From contig NZ_JANHMQ010000003.1 in the NCBI RefSeq assembly GCF_024609325.1, positions 331,607-395,606 of the forward strand: a stretch of 64,000 nucleotides of DNA, in the 5' to 3' direction. Shown in pieces: positions 56,867 through 64,000 of this stretch. This stretch comes from Geothrix fuzhouensis. GTDB lineage: Bacteria; Acidobacteriota; Holophagae; Holophagales; Holophagaceae. The notes below the pieces were generated by a model that saw nothing but the letters and a program-made list of their open reading frames with translations, was not told the origin of the DNA and did not search any database. Numbering within the stretch: the first letter of the stretch is position 1; each line of letters starts with the position of its first letter. Position numbers and translations under genes: made by a program.

Positions 56867-58752
56867 TGAAGCAGGTGGTGGTCATTGGTGGCGGGCACGC
56901 CGGGATCGAGGCGGCGCACATCGCGGCCCGCATGGGCATGGCAACCACACTGCTCACCATGAACCTCGACCAGATCGGCCAGATGAGCTGCAACCCCAGC
57001 ATCGGCGGCGTGGGCAAGGGACACATGGTGCGGGAGCTGGACGCACTGGGTGGGGCCATGGGCCGCCTCATCGACGCCACGGGCATCCATTTCCGCATCC
57101 TCAACGAAAGCCGGGGCGTGGCCGTGCGTGGCCCCCGGGCCCAGGCGGACAAGGTGAAGTACCGCAGTGCCGCCCGGCAGCTCCTGGAGCACCTGCCGAA
57201 CCTGAAACTGCGGCAGGGCATGGCCACCGCGATCCTCTGGACGGAAGGCACCCGGGCCCTGCGGGGGGTGGAGCTGCTGGATGGCTCCGTGCTGTCCTGC
57301 GAGGCCGTGGTGGTCACCAGCGGCACCTTCCTCAACGGGCGCATCCTCATCGGCGAACGCCGCCTGGAGGCGGGCCGGGCCGGCGAACCCGCCAGCACCC
57401 ACCTGGCGGAGCAATTGAAGGCCCTGGGGCTGCGGAGCCGCCGCCTTAAGACCGGCACGAGCCCCCGGTTGGCCCGGGCCTCCATTGATTTCAGCCGGCT
57501 CGAAGTCCAGCCCGGCGACGATCCGCCCCGGCCCTTCAGCTTCTTCAGTCACGGGATCCCCCAGCCCCAGGTGCCCTGCCACATCGTCCACACGACTGCG
57601 GAGACCGAGGCCATCGTGCGCGAGAATCTGCCCAAGTCGAGCCTCTACGGGGGGCACATCGAGGGTGTCGGCCCCCGATACTGTCCCTCCATCGAGGACA
57701 AGTTCGTGAAGTTTCCGGACAAGGGACGGCACCAGATCTTCGTGGAGCCAGAGAGCCTGGAGACCGAGGAGATCTACCTGGCGGGCCTGTCCACGTCCAT
57801 GCCGCCGGAGGTGCAGCTCCGCATGGTGCGGAGCCTCCCGGGCTTCGAGGCCGCCGAAATCCTGCGCCCCGGCTATGCCATCGAGTACGACAGCTTTGAT
57901 CCCCTGCAGCTGCGGCAGGACCTGTCGGTGGAAGCCCTGGAAGGCGTGTGGTTCGCGGGCCAGATCAACGGCACCACAGGCTACGAGGAGGCCGCGGGCC
58001 AGGGCCTGCTGGCGGGGATCAACGCCGTGCGCTGGCTGCGGGAGCAGGCTCCCGTCGTCCTTGGCCGGGACCAGGCCTACCTGGGCGTCATGATCGACGA
58101 CCTCGTCACCAAGGGCACGGACGAGCCCTACCGCATGCTCACGGCGCGGGCGGAGCATCGGCTGGCCTTGGCCTGCGACGTGGCCGACGCCCGGCTCCTC
58201 GCCGTAGCCCGGGAGGTGGGGGCCTTGGAGTCTGGGGAACTGGCCCTGGTGGAGGCCAAGATTCAGCGCCGGGAGCACCTGCGAGCCCAATGTGACGCTG
58301 CCTGGGTGACCCAGACCAGCCCCTTCGGGCCCATCGCGGCAGCCGCCGGCCTGCGGCTGGAGGCGGGCCTGGCCTTGTCGGACCTGTTGCGGCGTCAGCA
58401 GATGGGTCCGGCCCAGGCTGATGCGTGCCTGGACCTCCTGGAAGGGTGGGCTGGTCCCCCCCAGGTCGGGTGGAATCCTGCCTGGGAGCGGGACCTGCTG
58501 CTCTTTGAGCTGCGGTACGCCCCCTATCGGGAACGGGAGGCCCGCCTGCTGGAGGGCCACCGGGCCTGGGATCATGTGCGGATCCCGGCCGATTTCCGCA
58601 TCGAGCATCTGCATGGACTCTCCAAGGAAGTATTGGAAAAACTGGCGTTACATCGACCGGAAACCTTGGGGCAGGCCAGCCGGATCCCCGGAGTCACCCC
58701 GGCGGCCGTGACGCTCCTGCACCTGCATGTAAATCGGTTTACAGGAATATAG
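56866..58752 (+). CDS. mnmG: tRNA uridine-5-carboxymethylaminomethyl modification enzyme MnmG
   Basis: 628 residues. MnmG (GidA) with MnmE modifies uridine-34 of tRNAs using FAD and folate. The FAD-binding GGGHAGIEAA starts the protein, followed by LLTMNLDQIGQMSCNPSIGGVGKG, RGPRAQADK, FYLNGRI-type motif (TSGTFLNGRI), GTSPRL, and the C-terminal MnmG signature around EHRLALACDVADARL. Length is normal. Its 5' end exists twice. ATG 56866 is taken as the real start because only this copy continues in frame. Confidence 0.96.
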   Translation: MKQVVVIGGGHAGIEAAHIAARMGMATTLLTMNLDQIGQMSCNPSIGGVGKGHMVRELDALGGAMGRLIDATGIHFRILNESRGVAVRGPRAQADKVKYRSAARQLLEHLPNLKLRQGMATAILWTEGTRALRGVELLDGSVLSCEAVVVTSGTFLNGRILIGERRLEAGRAGEPASTHLAEQLKALGLRSRRLKTGTSPRLARASIDFSRLEVQPGDDPPRPFSFFSHGIPQPQVPCHIVHTTAETEAIVRENLPKSSLYGGHIEGVGPRYCPSIEDKFVKFPDKGRHQIFVEPESLETEEIYLAGLSTSMPPEVQLRMVRSLPGFEAAEILRPGYAIEYDSFDPLQLRQDLSVEALEGVWFAGQINGTTGYEEAAGQGLLAGINAVRWLREQAPVVLGRDQAYLGVMIDDLVTKGTDEPYRMLTARAEHRLALACDVADARLLAVAREVGALESGELALVEAKIQRREHLRAQCDAAWVTQTSPFGPIAAAAGLRLEAGLALSDLLRRQQMGPAQADACLDLLEGWAGPPQVGWNPAWERDLLLFELRYAPYREREARLLEGHRAWDHVRIPADFRIEHLHGLSKEVLEKLALHRPETLGQASRIPGVTPAAVTLLHLHVNRFTGI

Positions 58753-58758
58753 TTTTTT
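58728..58758 (+). terminator. Candidate terminator at mnmG end
   Basis: A TGTAAA-TCGG-TTTACA hairpin (58728-58743) inside the last mnmG codons is followed by a run of six T (58753-58758). The stem is short (6 bp, AT-rich), so termination would be weak. Confidence 0.35.
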
Positions 58759-58770
58759 GTGCTTTTATCC

Positions 58771-58801
58771 TTGAGTCTCCATGTAACTGGAGGCTTAAAG
58801 T
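58771..58801 (+). promoter_or_regulatory. MerR-type metal-responsive promoter/operator
   Basis: -35 TTGAGT (58771-58776) and -10 TAAAGT (58796-58801) are 19 bases apart, the over-long spacing typical of promoters twisted into activity by MerR-family regulators. Between them lies the dyad AGTCTCCA-N6-TGGAGGCT (58774-58781/58788-58795, one mismatch). It stands in front of the merR-copZ-copA operon, so this regulator most likely controls its own operon in response to metal. Confidence 0.78.
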
Positions 58802-58829
58802 AAGGGGGTTCGCCTTCGGGAGGTTCCCC

Positions 58830-59318
58830 ATGTCGACTGTCGTTCACCTCTTCCCCACCCCGGCCCCTGCACCCGCCGCTTCCCGCCTGCTGAAGATCGG
58901 CCAGCTCGCCGCTCGTTCGGGCCTGACCGCCCGGAACCTTCGCTTCTACGCGGATGCCGGTGTTTTCGGCGACCTGCCTCGGTCACCCAAGGGCTACCGC
59001 CTCTTCCCGCCCCAGGCCATCCAGTGGGTGCGGATCCTGAAGGCCTCCCAGGCCGCAGGGTTCACCCTGGACGAAGTGCAGGAACTGCTGCGGGCCCTGC
59101 GCCAGGACAGCGCCCCCTGTGCCCATGTGCGCGATGCCCTGGGCGGCAAGCTGCGAGTCCTGGAGAGCAAGCTCGCCGAGATCAAGCTGCTGGTGGAAAT
59201 CCTCCGCATCACATTGGGTACGCCCGATGGTCAGAGCAGTGACCTAGGCTGCAACCTGATGGAGACCCTGCTCGCCGAGGCCGAGCGCCTGCCAGCGCTG
59301 ACGGAACTGCGGGCCTGA
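58830..59318 (+). CDS. MerR-family metal-responsive regulator
   Basis: 162 residues. After a Pro/Ala-rich N-terminal extension (~18 residues), the MerR helix-turn-helix is clear (LKIGQLAARSGLTARNLRFYADAGVF, shown only as its start LKIGQLAARSGLT) with the RSPKGYRLF wing and a dimerisation helix. Compared with CueR/ZntR, one metal-loop cysteine (CNLMETLLA, near residue 147) and the Cys in SAPCAHV are present, but the first loop cysteine (Cys112 of CueR) is missing in ITLGTPDGQSSDLGC. It is therefore not a standard copper loop. Linkage to copZ and copA still makes copper the likely signal. GGGAGG precedes the start. Confidence 0.88.
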   Translation: MSTVVHLFPTPAPAPAASRLLKIGQLAARSGLTARNLRFYADAGVFGDLPRSPKGYRLFPPQAIQWVRILKASQAAGFTLDEVQELLRALRQDSAPCAHVRDALGGKLRVLESKLAEIKLLVEILRITLGTPDGQSSDLGCNLMETLLAEAERLPALTELRA

Positions 59319-59334
59319 GCCCCCTGGAGATCCC

Positions 59335-59541
59335 ATGACTACCAAGACGTACCGAGTGACCGGCATGACCTGCGGCGGCTGTGTGCGCCACGTCGACAAA
59401 GCCATCCGAAATACGCCCGGCGTGACCGACGTGACCGTGGATCTGGCCAGCGGCACAGCCGTGGTGACCGGCACCGCGAGCTATGAAAGCCTGGCCGCCA
59501 CAGTGGCCGAAGCGGGCTACCAGATGACGGAGCCGGCCTAG
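59335..59541 (+). CDS. copZ: Copper chaperone CopZ-like HMA protein
   Basis: 68 residues, a single heavy-metal-associated domain with metal site GMTCGGC near the N terminus and a ferredoxin-like strand pattern, including GVTDVTVDLASGTAVV. It would bind Cu(I) and pass it to the CopA ATPase encoded 18 bases downstream. The chaperone's site is CGGC, while the domain in the ATPase has CASC. Confidence 0.93.
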   Translation: MTTKTYRVTGMTCGGCVRHVDKAIRNTPGVTDVTVDLASGTAVVTGTASYESLAATVAEAGYQMTEPA

Positions 59542-59559
59542 GCCGAGGCCAGGACTGCC

Positions 59560-61674
59560 ATGAGCACCGAGACCTACACGGTCACAGGCATGACTTGCGC
59601 ATCCTGCGTGCGCCATGTCGAGAAGGCCCTGACCTCCACGCCCGGTGTCCGGGCCGCCACCGTGAACCTGGCCACGGCCACGGTCACGGTGGAGGGTGAA
59701 GCCAAGTTCGAGGCACTGGCGGCTCAGGTCGAGGAGGCGGGGTACGGTCTGGGCCGGCCCCAGCCCGACCAGACGGTGGCGCAGGGCGAGGACGATCCGG
59801 CCCCGGCCCGGAACCGGATGATCGTGGCCCTGGTGCTCACGGCCCCCCTGCTGCTCGCGATGGTGCCCGGCCTGGCCATCCATCTATCGGGTTGGCTGCA
59901 GGCCCTGCTGTCCGCTCCAGTGGTCTTCTGGGCCGGCGGGGGCTTCTTCCGCCGTGCGGCGCGCCAGGCCCGGCGCGGCCAGGCGTCCATGGACACCCTG
60001 ATCGCCCTGGGTTCCGGCACCGCCTGGACCTTCGCCGTCATCGAATGGCTGAACGGCGTTCATCACCTCAGCTTCGAGACGGCCGCCGCACTGGTGGCTT
60101 TCCTGCTCACGGGCAAGTATCTCGAGAGTCGCGCCAAATCCAAGGCTACGGACGCCCTGAAGGAGCTGCTGGCCCTGGCGCCTCCCACGGCCCTCCGATT
60201 GGCGGTAGATGGCTCCGTGGTGGAGGTTCCGGTGGCCGACCTGCGCCCCGGTGATCGCGTCCGCGTGCTGCCGGGTCATGCGGTGCCCGCGGACGGCTGT
60301 GTGACTGCGGGCCAGGCGGAAGTGGACGAAGCCATGCTTACGGGGGAGCCGCTCCCCGTCCCCAAGGGGCCGGGCGAAGGCCTGGTGGCTGGTACGGTGG
60401 TTCACGGCTCCGCATTGGAGATGGAGATCCAGGCCGTCGGCGCCCAGACCCAGCTGGCCCGCATGGCCCAGCTGGTGGCCCAGGCCCAGGGCTCCAAGGC
60501 CCCCGCCCAGGATCTCGCGGATCGCATCAGCGCGGTCTTCGTGCCGGCCATCCTGGTGCTCGCCCTGCTGACCCTGGCGGGCTGGTGGCTGGCCACGGGG
60601 ACTCTTGCTTCGGCATGGCGCCCGGCCGTGACCCTTCTGGTGATCGCCTGCCCCTGCGCCCTCGGTCTCGCCACACCGGTGGCCGTGATGGTGGGCCTGG
60701 GTTCCGCCGCCCGGAAGGGCGTGCTGGTGCGCGATGCGGCCGCCCTCGAGGCCCTCGGCCAGGCCACGGATCTAGCTTTCGACAAGACCGGAACGATCAC
60801 GGAGGGGCGGCCCAGGCTGAGAAAGATCCTGACGACTTCGGGGCGCGCCGAGTCGGAATTGCTGGGACTTGCCGCGAGCCTGGAACGGGATTCGGAGCAC
60901 CCCATCGGCCGCGGGCTCGTGACGGCCCATGGAGGCGCCCTGAAACCGGTGGCGGCCTTCCGCGCCCATCCCGGCGGAGGCGTCAGTGGCGAGATTGAGG
61001 GCGCTTCCTGGCGCCTGGGCAGCGCCGCCTTCCTGGGAGTGACGTTTCCGGAGGTGGACGAGGATGGGATCGCCGTGGGCTTGGCAGACGCCTCCGGGTT
61101 GCAAGGCGTATTCGTACTGGGCGACCGTCTGCGGGCCGAAAGCGCCGCGGTGGCCGGCCAACTCAGAGGCCAGGGGCTTCGCCTGCACCTGTTTACGGGG
61201 GATCGGGCCGAACCCGCGGCCCGGATGGCGGCGGCGGTAGGCATCGACTCGGTGGCCGCGGGCCTGCGCCCCGAGGACAAGCTCACACGCATCCAGGACC
61301 TCCAGACCCAGGGCGCCGTGGTCGGCTTCGTGGGCGACGGCGTGAACGATGCCCCGGCCCTGGCCCAGGCGGACTGCGGCATCGCCATGGGCTCGGGGGC
61401 CGGCGAGCAGGGCACGGGCGCGGCCATGGCGGCGGCTCCTCTCGTACTTTTGCGGCCGGGGCTGGAACCCATCCTCGCCGCGCGCCGTCTCGCCCTGCGG
61501 ACGCATCGCGTGATCCGCCAGAACCTGGGCTGGGCTTTCGGCTACAACCTGGTGCTGGTGCCCCTGGCCGCCTTCGGCCAGCTGGAGCGCTTCGGCGGAC
61601 CCATGCTCGCCGGACTGGCCATGGGCCTGAGCTCGCTGACCGTGGTGCTGAACGCCCTGCGACTGCGGCGCTAG
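59560..61674 (+). CDS. copA: Copper-exporting P-type ATPase
   Basis: 704 residues, P1B-1 type. One N-terminal HMA domain (GMTCASC), then the membrane helices, the actuator loop (MLTGEPLPV), the transmembrane metal site CPCALGLATP, the phosphorylation site DKTGTIT, a SEHPIGRG nucleotide-binding HP motif, and GDGVNDAPAL. Near the end MGLSSLTVVLNALRL and the NLGWAFGYN segment match the Cu(I) type. It exports copper from the cytoplasm. Operon with merR and copZ. Its stop overlaps that of galU in CTAG. Confidence 0.95.
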   Translation: MSTETYTVTGMTCASCVRHVEKALTSTPGVRAATVNLATATVTVEGEAKFEALAAQVEEAGYGLGRPQPDQTVAQGEDDPAPARNRMIVALVLTAPLLLAMVPGLAIHLSGWLQALLSAPVVFWAGGGFFRRAARQARRGQASMDTLIALGSGTAWTFAVIEWLNGVHHLSFETAAALVAFLLTGKYLESRAKSKATDALKELLALAPPTALRLAVDGSVVEVPVADLRPGDRVRVLPGHAVPADGCVTAGQAEVDEAMLTGEPLPVPKGPGEGLVAGTVVHGSALEMEIQAVGAQTQLARMAQLVAQAQGSKAPAQDLADRISAVFVPAILVLALLTLAGWWLATGTLASAWRPAVTLLVIACPCALGLATPVAVMVGLGSAARKGVLVRDAAALEALGQATDLAFDKTGTITEGRPRLRKILTTSGRAESELLGLAASLERDSEHPIGRGLVTAHGGALKPVAAFRAHPGGGVSGEIEGASWRLGSAAFLGVTFPEVDEDGIAVGLADASGLQGVFVLGDRLRAESAAVAGQLRGQGLRLHLFTGDRAEPAARMAAAVGIDSVAAGLRPEDKLTRIQDLQTQGAVVGFVGDGVNDAPALAQADCGIAMGSGAGEQGTGAAMAAAPLVLLRPGLEPILAARRLALRTHRVIRQNLGWAFGYNLVLVPLAAFGQLERFGGPMLAGLAMGLSSLTVVLNALRLRR

Positions 61675-62543
61675 AACCCCTTAACCAGGTCCTTCAGGTA
61701 GGCGGCGAAATCACTGCGCAGGTCCTCGCGTTTGAGCGCGAACTCGACATTGGCCTTGAGGTAGTCGAGCTTGTTGCCGGTATCGTAGCGCCGGGCTGGA
61801 ATGGGGGCTGCCACGAGGCGGCCCTCACGGGCCAGGATCGCCAGGGCATCCGTGAGCTGGTACTCGCCGCCGACCCCGGGTTGGAGGGCCGCGAGATGCT
61901 CGAACACAGGGGGTTCCAGGACGTAGCGCCCTACGACGGCCCAGCGGCTGGGTGCGTCTTCGGGACGAGGCTTCTCGACAATCGCTGTCACATCCCAGGC
62001 GGTGCCGGAGCCGGAGGACCCGCTGACGATGCCGTAGCGGGAGACATGTTCCTCCGGAACCTCTTGGACCCCGACGACCGACTTCCCGGTGGCCTGATAG
62101 GCGGTGATGAGGGACTCCAGGGCCGAATCACGCTCATCGAAGACATCGTCGCCAAGGAGCAGGGCGAAGGGCTCGTCGCCCACCGCATGGCGGGCGCAGA
62201 GTACGGCGTGGCCGAGGCCCAGGGGCTCGCCCTGGCGAACGTAGGCGAATTGCGCGAGGTGGGTGATGTCACGCACCAAGTCGAGGTCCTCCTGCTTGCC
62301 GCGCCGCCGCAGGGTGTCCTCCAGCTCGTAGGCAACGTCGAAGTGATTCTCGATGGCGCCCTTGCCGCGCCCAGTCACCAGCACGATGCTCTCGATTCCG
62401 GCGCGAATGGCCTCCTCCACCACGTACTGGATGACGGGCGTGTCCACGAGGGGCAGCATCTCCTTGGGCTGGGCCTTGGTGGCAGGTAAGAAGCGGGTGC
62501 CCAGGCCTGCGACTGGAATGACAGCTTTCCGAAGGGTCTTCAT
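61671..62543 (-). CDS. galU: UTP-glucose-1-phosphate uridylyltransferase
   Basis: 290 residues. GalU makes UDP-glucose. The nucleotide-binding AGLGTRFLPATKAQPKEMLP stands at the N terminus (start of motif AGLGTRF), followed by GRGKGAIENHFD, LLLGDDVFDE, VEKPRPEDAPS, and the C-terminal RRYDTGNKLDYLKANVEFAL. Start ATG 62543 has GGAG five bases upstream, more likely than 62561. Divergent from pgi with 53 bases between, so they may share a regulatory region. Both enzymes work in hexose-phosphate metabolism. Confidence 0.96.
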   Translation of the reverse strand: MKTLRKAVIPVAGLGTRFLPATKAQPKEMLPLVDTPVIQYVVEEAIRAGIESIVLVTGRGKGAIENHFDVAYELEDTLRRRGKQEDLDLVRDITHLAQFAYVRQGEPLGLGHAVLCARHAVGDEPFALLLGDDVFDERDSALESLITAYQATGKSVVGVQEVPEEHVSRYGIVSGSSGSGTAWDVTAIVEKPRPEDAPSRWAVVGRYVLEPPVFEHLAALQPGVGGEYQLTDALAILAREGRLVAAPIPARRYDTGNKLDYLKANVEFALKREDLRSDFAAYLKDLVKGF

Positions 62544-62596
62544 GGCGGCTCCGGAGGCCATGATGGCCTAAGATGGCTGGAAAAGGAGAAGGCAGC

Positions 62597-63733
62597 ATGG
62601 AATCACGTGACTTGTGGCAACGGATGGTTGGACATCCGATGTCGGGATGGCGCAGCGCTGAGGACGTGGCTCTGCCGCCGTCCCAGGCACCCGGCCGCCT
62701 GCTCTGGTGCGGCATCGGCGGCTCCATGCTGCCAGCGGAGGCGCTCATCCAGGCCTTTCCTGGCGCGTCGCAGCGCCTTCGGTGGCAGCCGCTGGCTTCC
62801 CCGGAGGGCAATGGCCTGCGGCTGGAGCCGGAAGATCAGCTGGTGTTTGCCTCCAAGAGCGGACGCACGCTGGAGCTCTGGACGTGGATCGGTCGGCTTC
62901 GTGCCCAGACCGGCTGGGGACACTGGCAGCAGCCGCCCGTCGCCATCACCCAGGACGATCAAAATCCGCTCGCTCAGCTGGCGCGGGCCGAGGGGTGGAC
63001 GCTGTTGCCCATCCCGGAAACGGTGGGTGGGCGCTTTTCGGCGTTCACGGCCATCGGTACGCTGCCATTGCATTGGGCCGGCTTGGAGACCGCTCGCTTC
63101 CTGTCCGCCGCCCGCGAGGTGGTCGCGCAAACCGAGCAGCAGAGCGGCCCATGGGGTACCCGCGTCTGGGAGATGGTGGCCACACTCAACGAGGGCTTTC
63201 TGCGGGGCACGGATCAATGGGTGCTGATGCCCTACGCCACGCGCTTGGAAACCGTGGGCGCGTGGTGGGTGCAGTTGGTGGCGGAAAGCCTGGGCAAGCA
63301 GGCGGCAGACGGTAGTCGGCGGGGCTTTACGCCCATCCGTGCCATCGGTCCGCAGGATCAGCACGCGCAGCTGCAGCGGTGGCTGGACGGTCCGCGCAAT
63401 GTCGGCGTGGTGATGGTGACCGTGGGCCATGACCACGTGGCGGAACCCTCCGATCCGCCCTCGCAGTGCCCGTTTCCGGGGCTGGGGCGCTGGGGTGGCG
63501 AAGACATCGTGCGCGCTGAGGCGGAGGGTACCCGCGAGGCCCTGGAGAAGGCCGGCATCCCCGTCGTGCACTGGCATCTGGACCCCCTGGACGAGGCCTC
63601 GCTGGGGGCCTTCCTCATGACCTGGCAGCTGGTTGTGGGACTGTGCGGCATGGCGCTGGAGGTGGATCCCTTCGATCAGCCAGCGGTGGAATCGGGTAAG
63701 CGCCGGACCCTCTTGAAATTGGGGATTTCCTAG
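62597..63733 (+). CDS. pgi: Short glucose-6-phosphate isomerase
   Basis: 378 residues, shorter than the usual 450-550. PGI interconverts glucose-6-phosphate and fructose-6-phosphate. Phosphate-binding GIGGSMLPAE and SKSGRTLE, the GGRFSAFTAIG segment, the catalytic Glu region WVQLVAESLGK, QDQHAQLQ (the QHSQ motif with one change) and a C-terminal VESGKRR lysine are all present. The short form and divergent loops resemble compact bacterial PGIs. Start ATG 62597 follows AAGGAG. Confidence 0.9.
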   Translation: MESRDLWQRMVGHPMSGWRSAEDVALPPSQAPGRLLWCGIGGSMLPAEALIQAFPGASQRLRWQPLASPEGNGLRLEPEDQLVFASKSGRTLELWTWIGRLRAQTGWGHWQQPPVAITQDDQNPLAQLARAEGWTLLPIPETVGGRFSAFTAIGTLPLHWAGLETARFLSAAREVVAQTEQQSGPWGTRVWEMVATLNEGFLRGTDQWVLMPYATRLETVGAWWVQLVAESLGKQAADGSRRGFTPIRAIGPQDQHAQLQRWLDGPRNVGVVMVTVGHDHVAEPSDPPSQCPFPGLGRWGGEDIVRAEAEGTREALEKAGIPVVHWHLDPLDEASLGAFLMTWQLVVGLCGMALEVDPFDQPAVESGKRRTLLKLGIS

Positions 63734-63795
63734 GAACCACCTGGGGATTTCGCCACAGATGCAACGCTGGCGCGCCCCTTCCTTAAAATTTCCGC

Positions 63796-63823
63796 TTGCA
63801 CCCTCGCTCCTCCCTGCTAGTCT
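63796..63823 (+). promoter_or_regulatory. Probable rRNA operon promoter
   Basis: -35 TTGCAC (63796-63801) and -10 TAGTCT (63818-63823) with a 16-base spacer, preceded by an AT-rich patch (CCTTAAAATTT) where an UP element would be. The sequences downstream look like an rRNA leader, so this is likely the rrn promoter. No coding gene starts in the remaining bases. Confidence 0.6.
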
Positions 63824-64000
63824 GAATGTCCTGCGCAGTTGAGGCTGCGAGGTGCTGGAGGGGGCCGGAAGGCGACCTCGGACCGTGTGGAAGCATGGTG
63901 AGCGTCTTTGAAAACCGGATAGAAGATAGGAAGCCTTTGAGGGTTCTGTGGGGCGTCTAAGGATGCTGCGCAGAATTCAGAACAATTTTTCGACCAGAAC
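63824..64000 (+). other. Probable rRNA operon leader, 16S gene outside window
   Basis: Non-coding. A GCGTCTTTGAAAACC stretch at about 63902 resembles the boxA/TTTGA leader element that precedes 16S genes, and AGATAGGAAGCC and further leader-like words follow. No 16S sequence itself (for example AGAGTTTGAT) is visible before base 64000, so the assignment rests on promoter, leader and position only. Confidence 0.55.

Overview
The window is high-GC, densely packed bacterial chromosome (57 supported protein genes, short gaps, no phage, IS or CRISPR). The gene content is Gram-negative: outer-membrane barrels, ApbE, several sigma-54 activators, DUF4388 and PEGA proteins. Overall it most resembles an Acidobacteriota chromosome of the Holophagae/Geothrix type. 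That placement is inference from style and content, not from a marker gene.

Left part (1-14.4 kb): the end of an unrecognised gene, then a complete chemotaxis operon on the + strand (CheY-like regulator, coiled-coil/GAF protein, CheD, CheA without a P2 domain, a chemoreceptor with a C-terminal CheR-tether-like pentapeptide, CheW, CheR, CheB). Facing it on the - strand are a receiver-DUF4388-FISUMP fusion and a two-component pair (receiver-histidine kinase followed by a sigma-54 response regulator, overlapping 29 bases). An AT-rich gap without genes follows (13.45-14.04 kb).

Middle part (14.4-41.2 kb): mostly housekeeping and secreted-protein genes. These include an S15-type hydrolase, a CobB-type sirtuin, a PafA-like phosphatase with a small barrel, ThpR, a redoxin, a sigma-54 activator, PrmA, MurI, a GNAT enzyme, a sensor kinase overlapping a CHAD protein, UvrA, an RNase D-like exonuclease, a GDT1 half-transporter overlapping a DCC oxidoreductase, a membrane phosphoesterase, and a large secreted metallopeptidase-propeller-barrel protein. 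Three intergenic regions carry imperfect inverted repeats built from short iterated units. At 37.9-41.2 kb lies the most interesting locus: two Fur-box-like operators in front of a tightly overlapping operon of ApbE, an outer-membrane porin-like barrel, an FMN-binding protein with an SGAT flavinylation motif, and a four-helix histidine-rich membrane protein. Together these could form an iron-regulated flavinylated electron-transfer module spanning both membranes.

Right part (41.2-64 kb): MutL; a 1012-residue sigma-54 activator with an unusual ~700-residue N-terminal region, translationally coupled to AroA; a three-gene envelope cluster (TPR-propeller, PEGA-PDZ-TPR, small anchored protein); a membrane-protein string ending in a roadblock protein; a nucleoside transporter; PssA; and MnmG, whose first 40 bases are duplicated upstream. 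Next is a copper operon (MerR regulator, CopZ, CopA) behind a textbook 19-bp-spacer MerR promoter, then GalU and a short phosphoglucose isomerase. The last 200 bases look like the promoter and leader of an rRNA operon whose 16S gene lies just outside the window.
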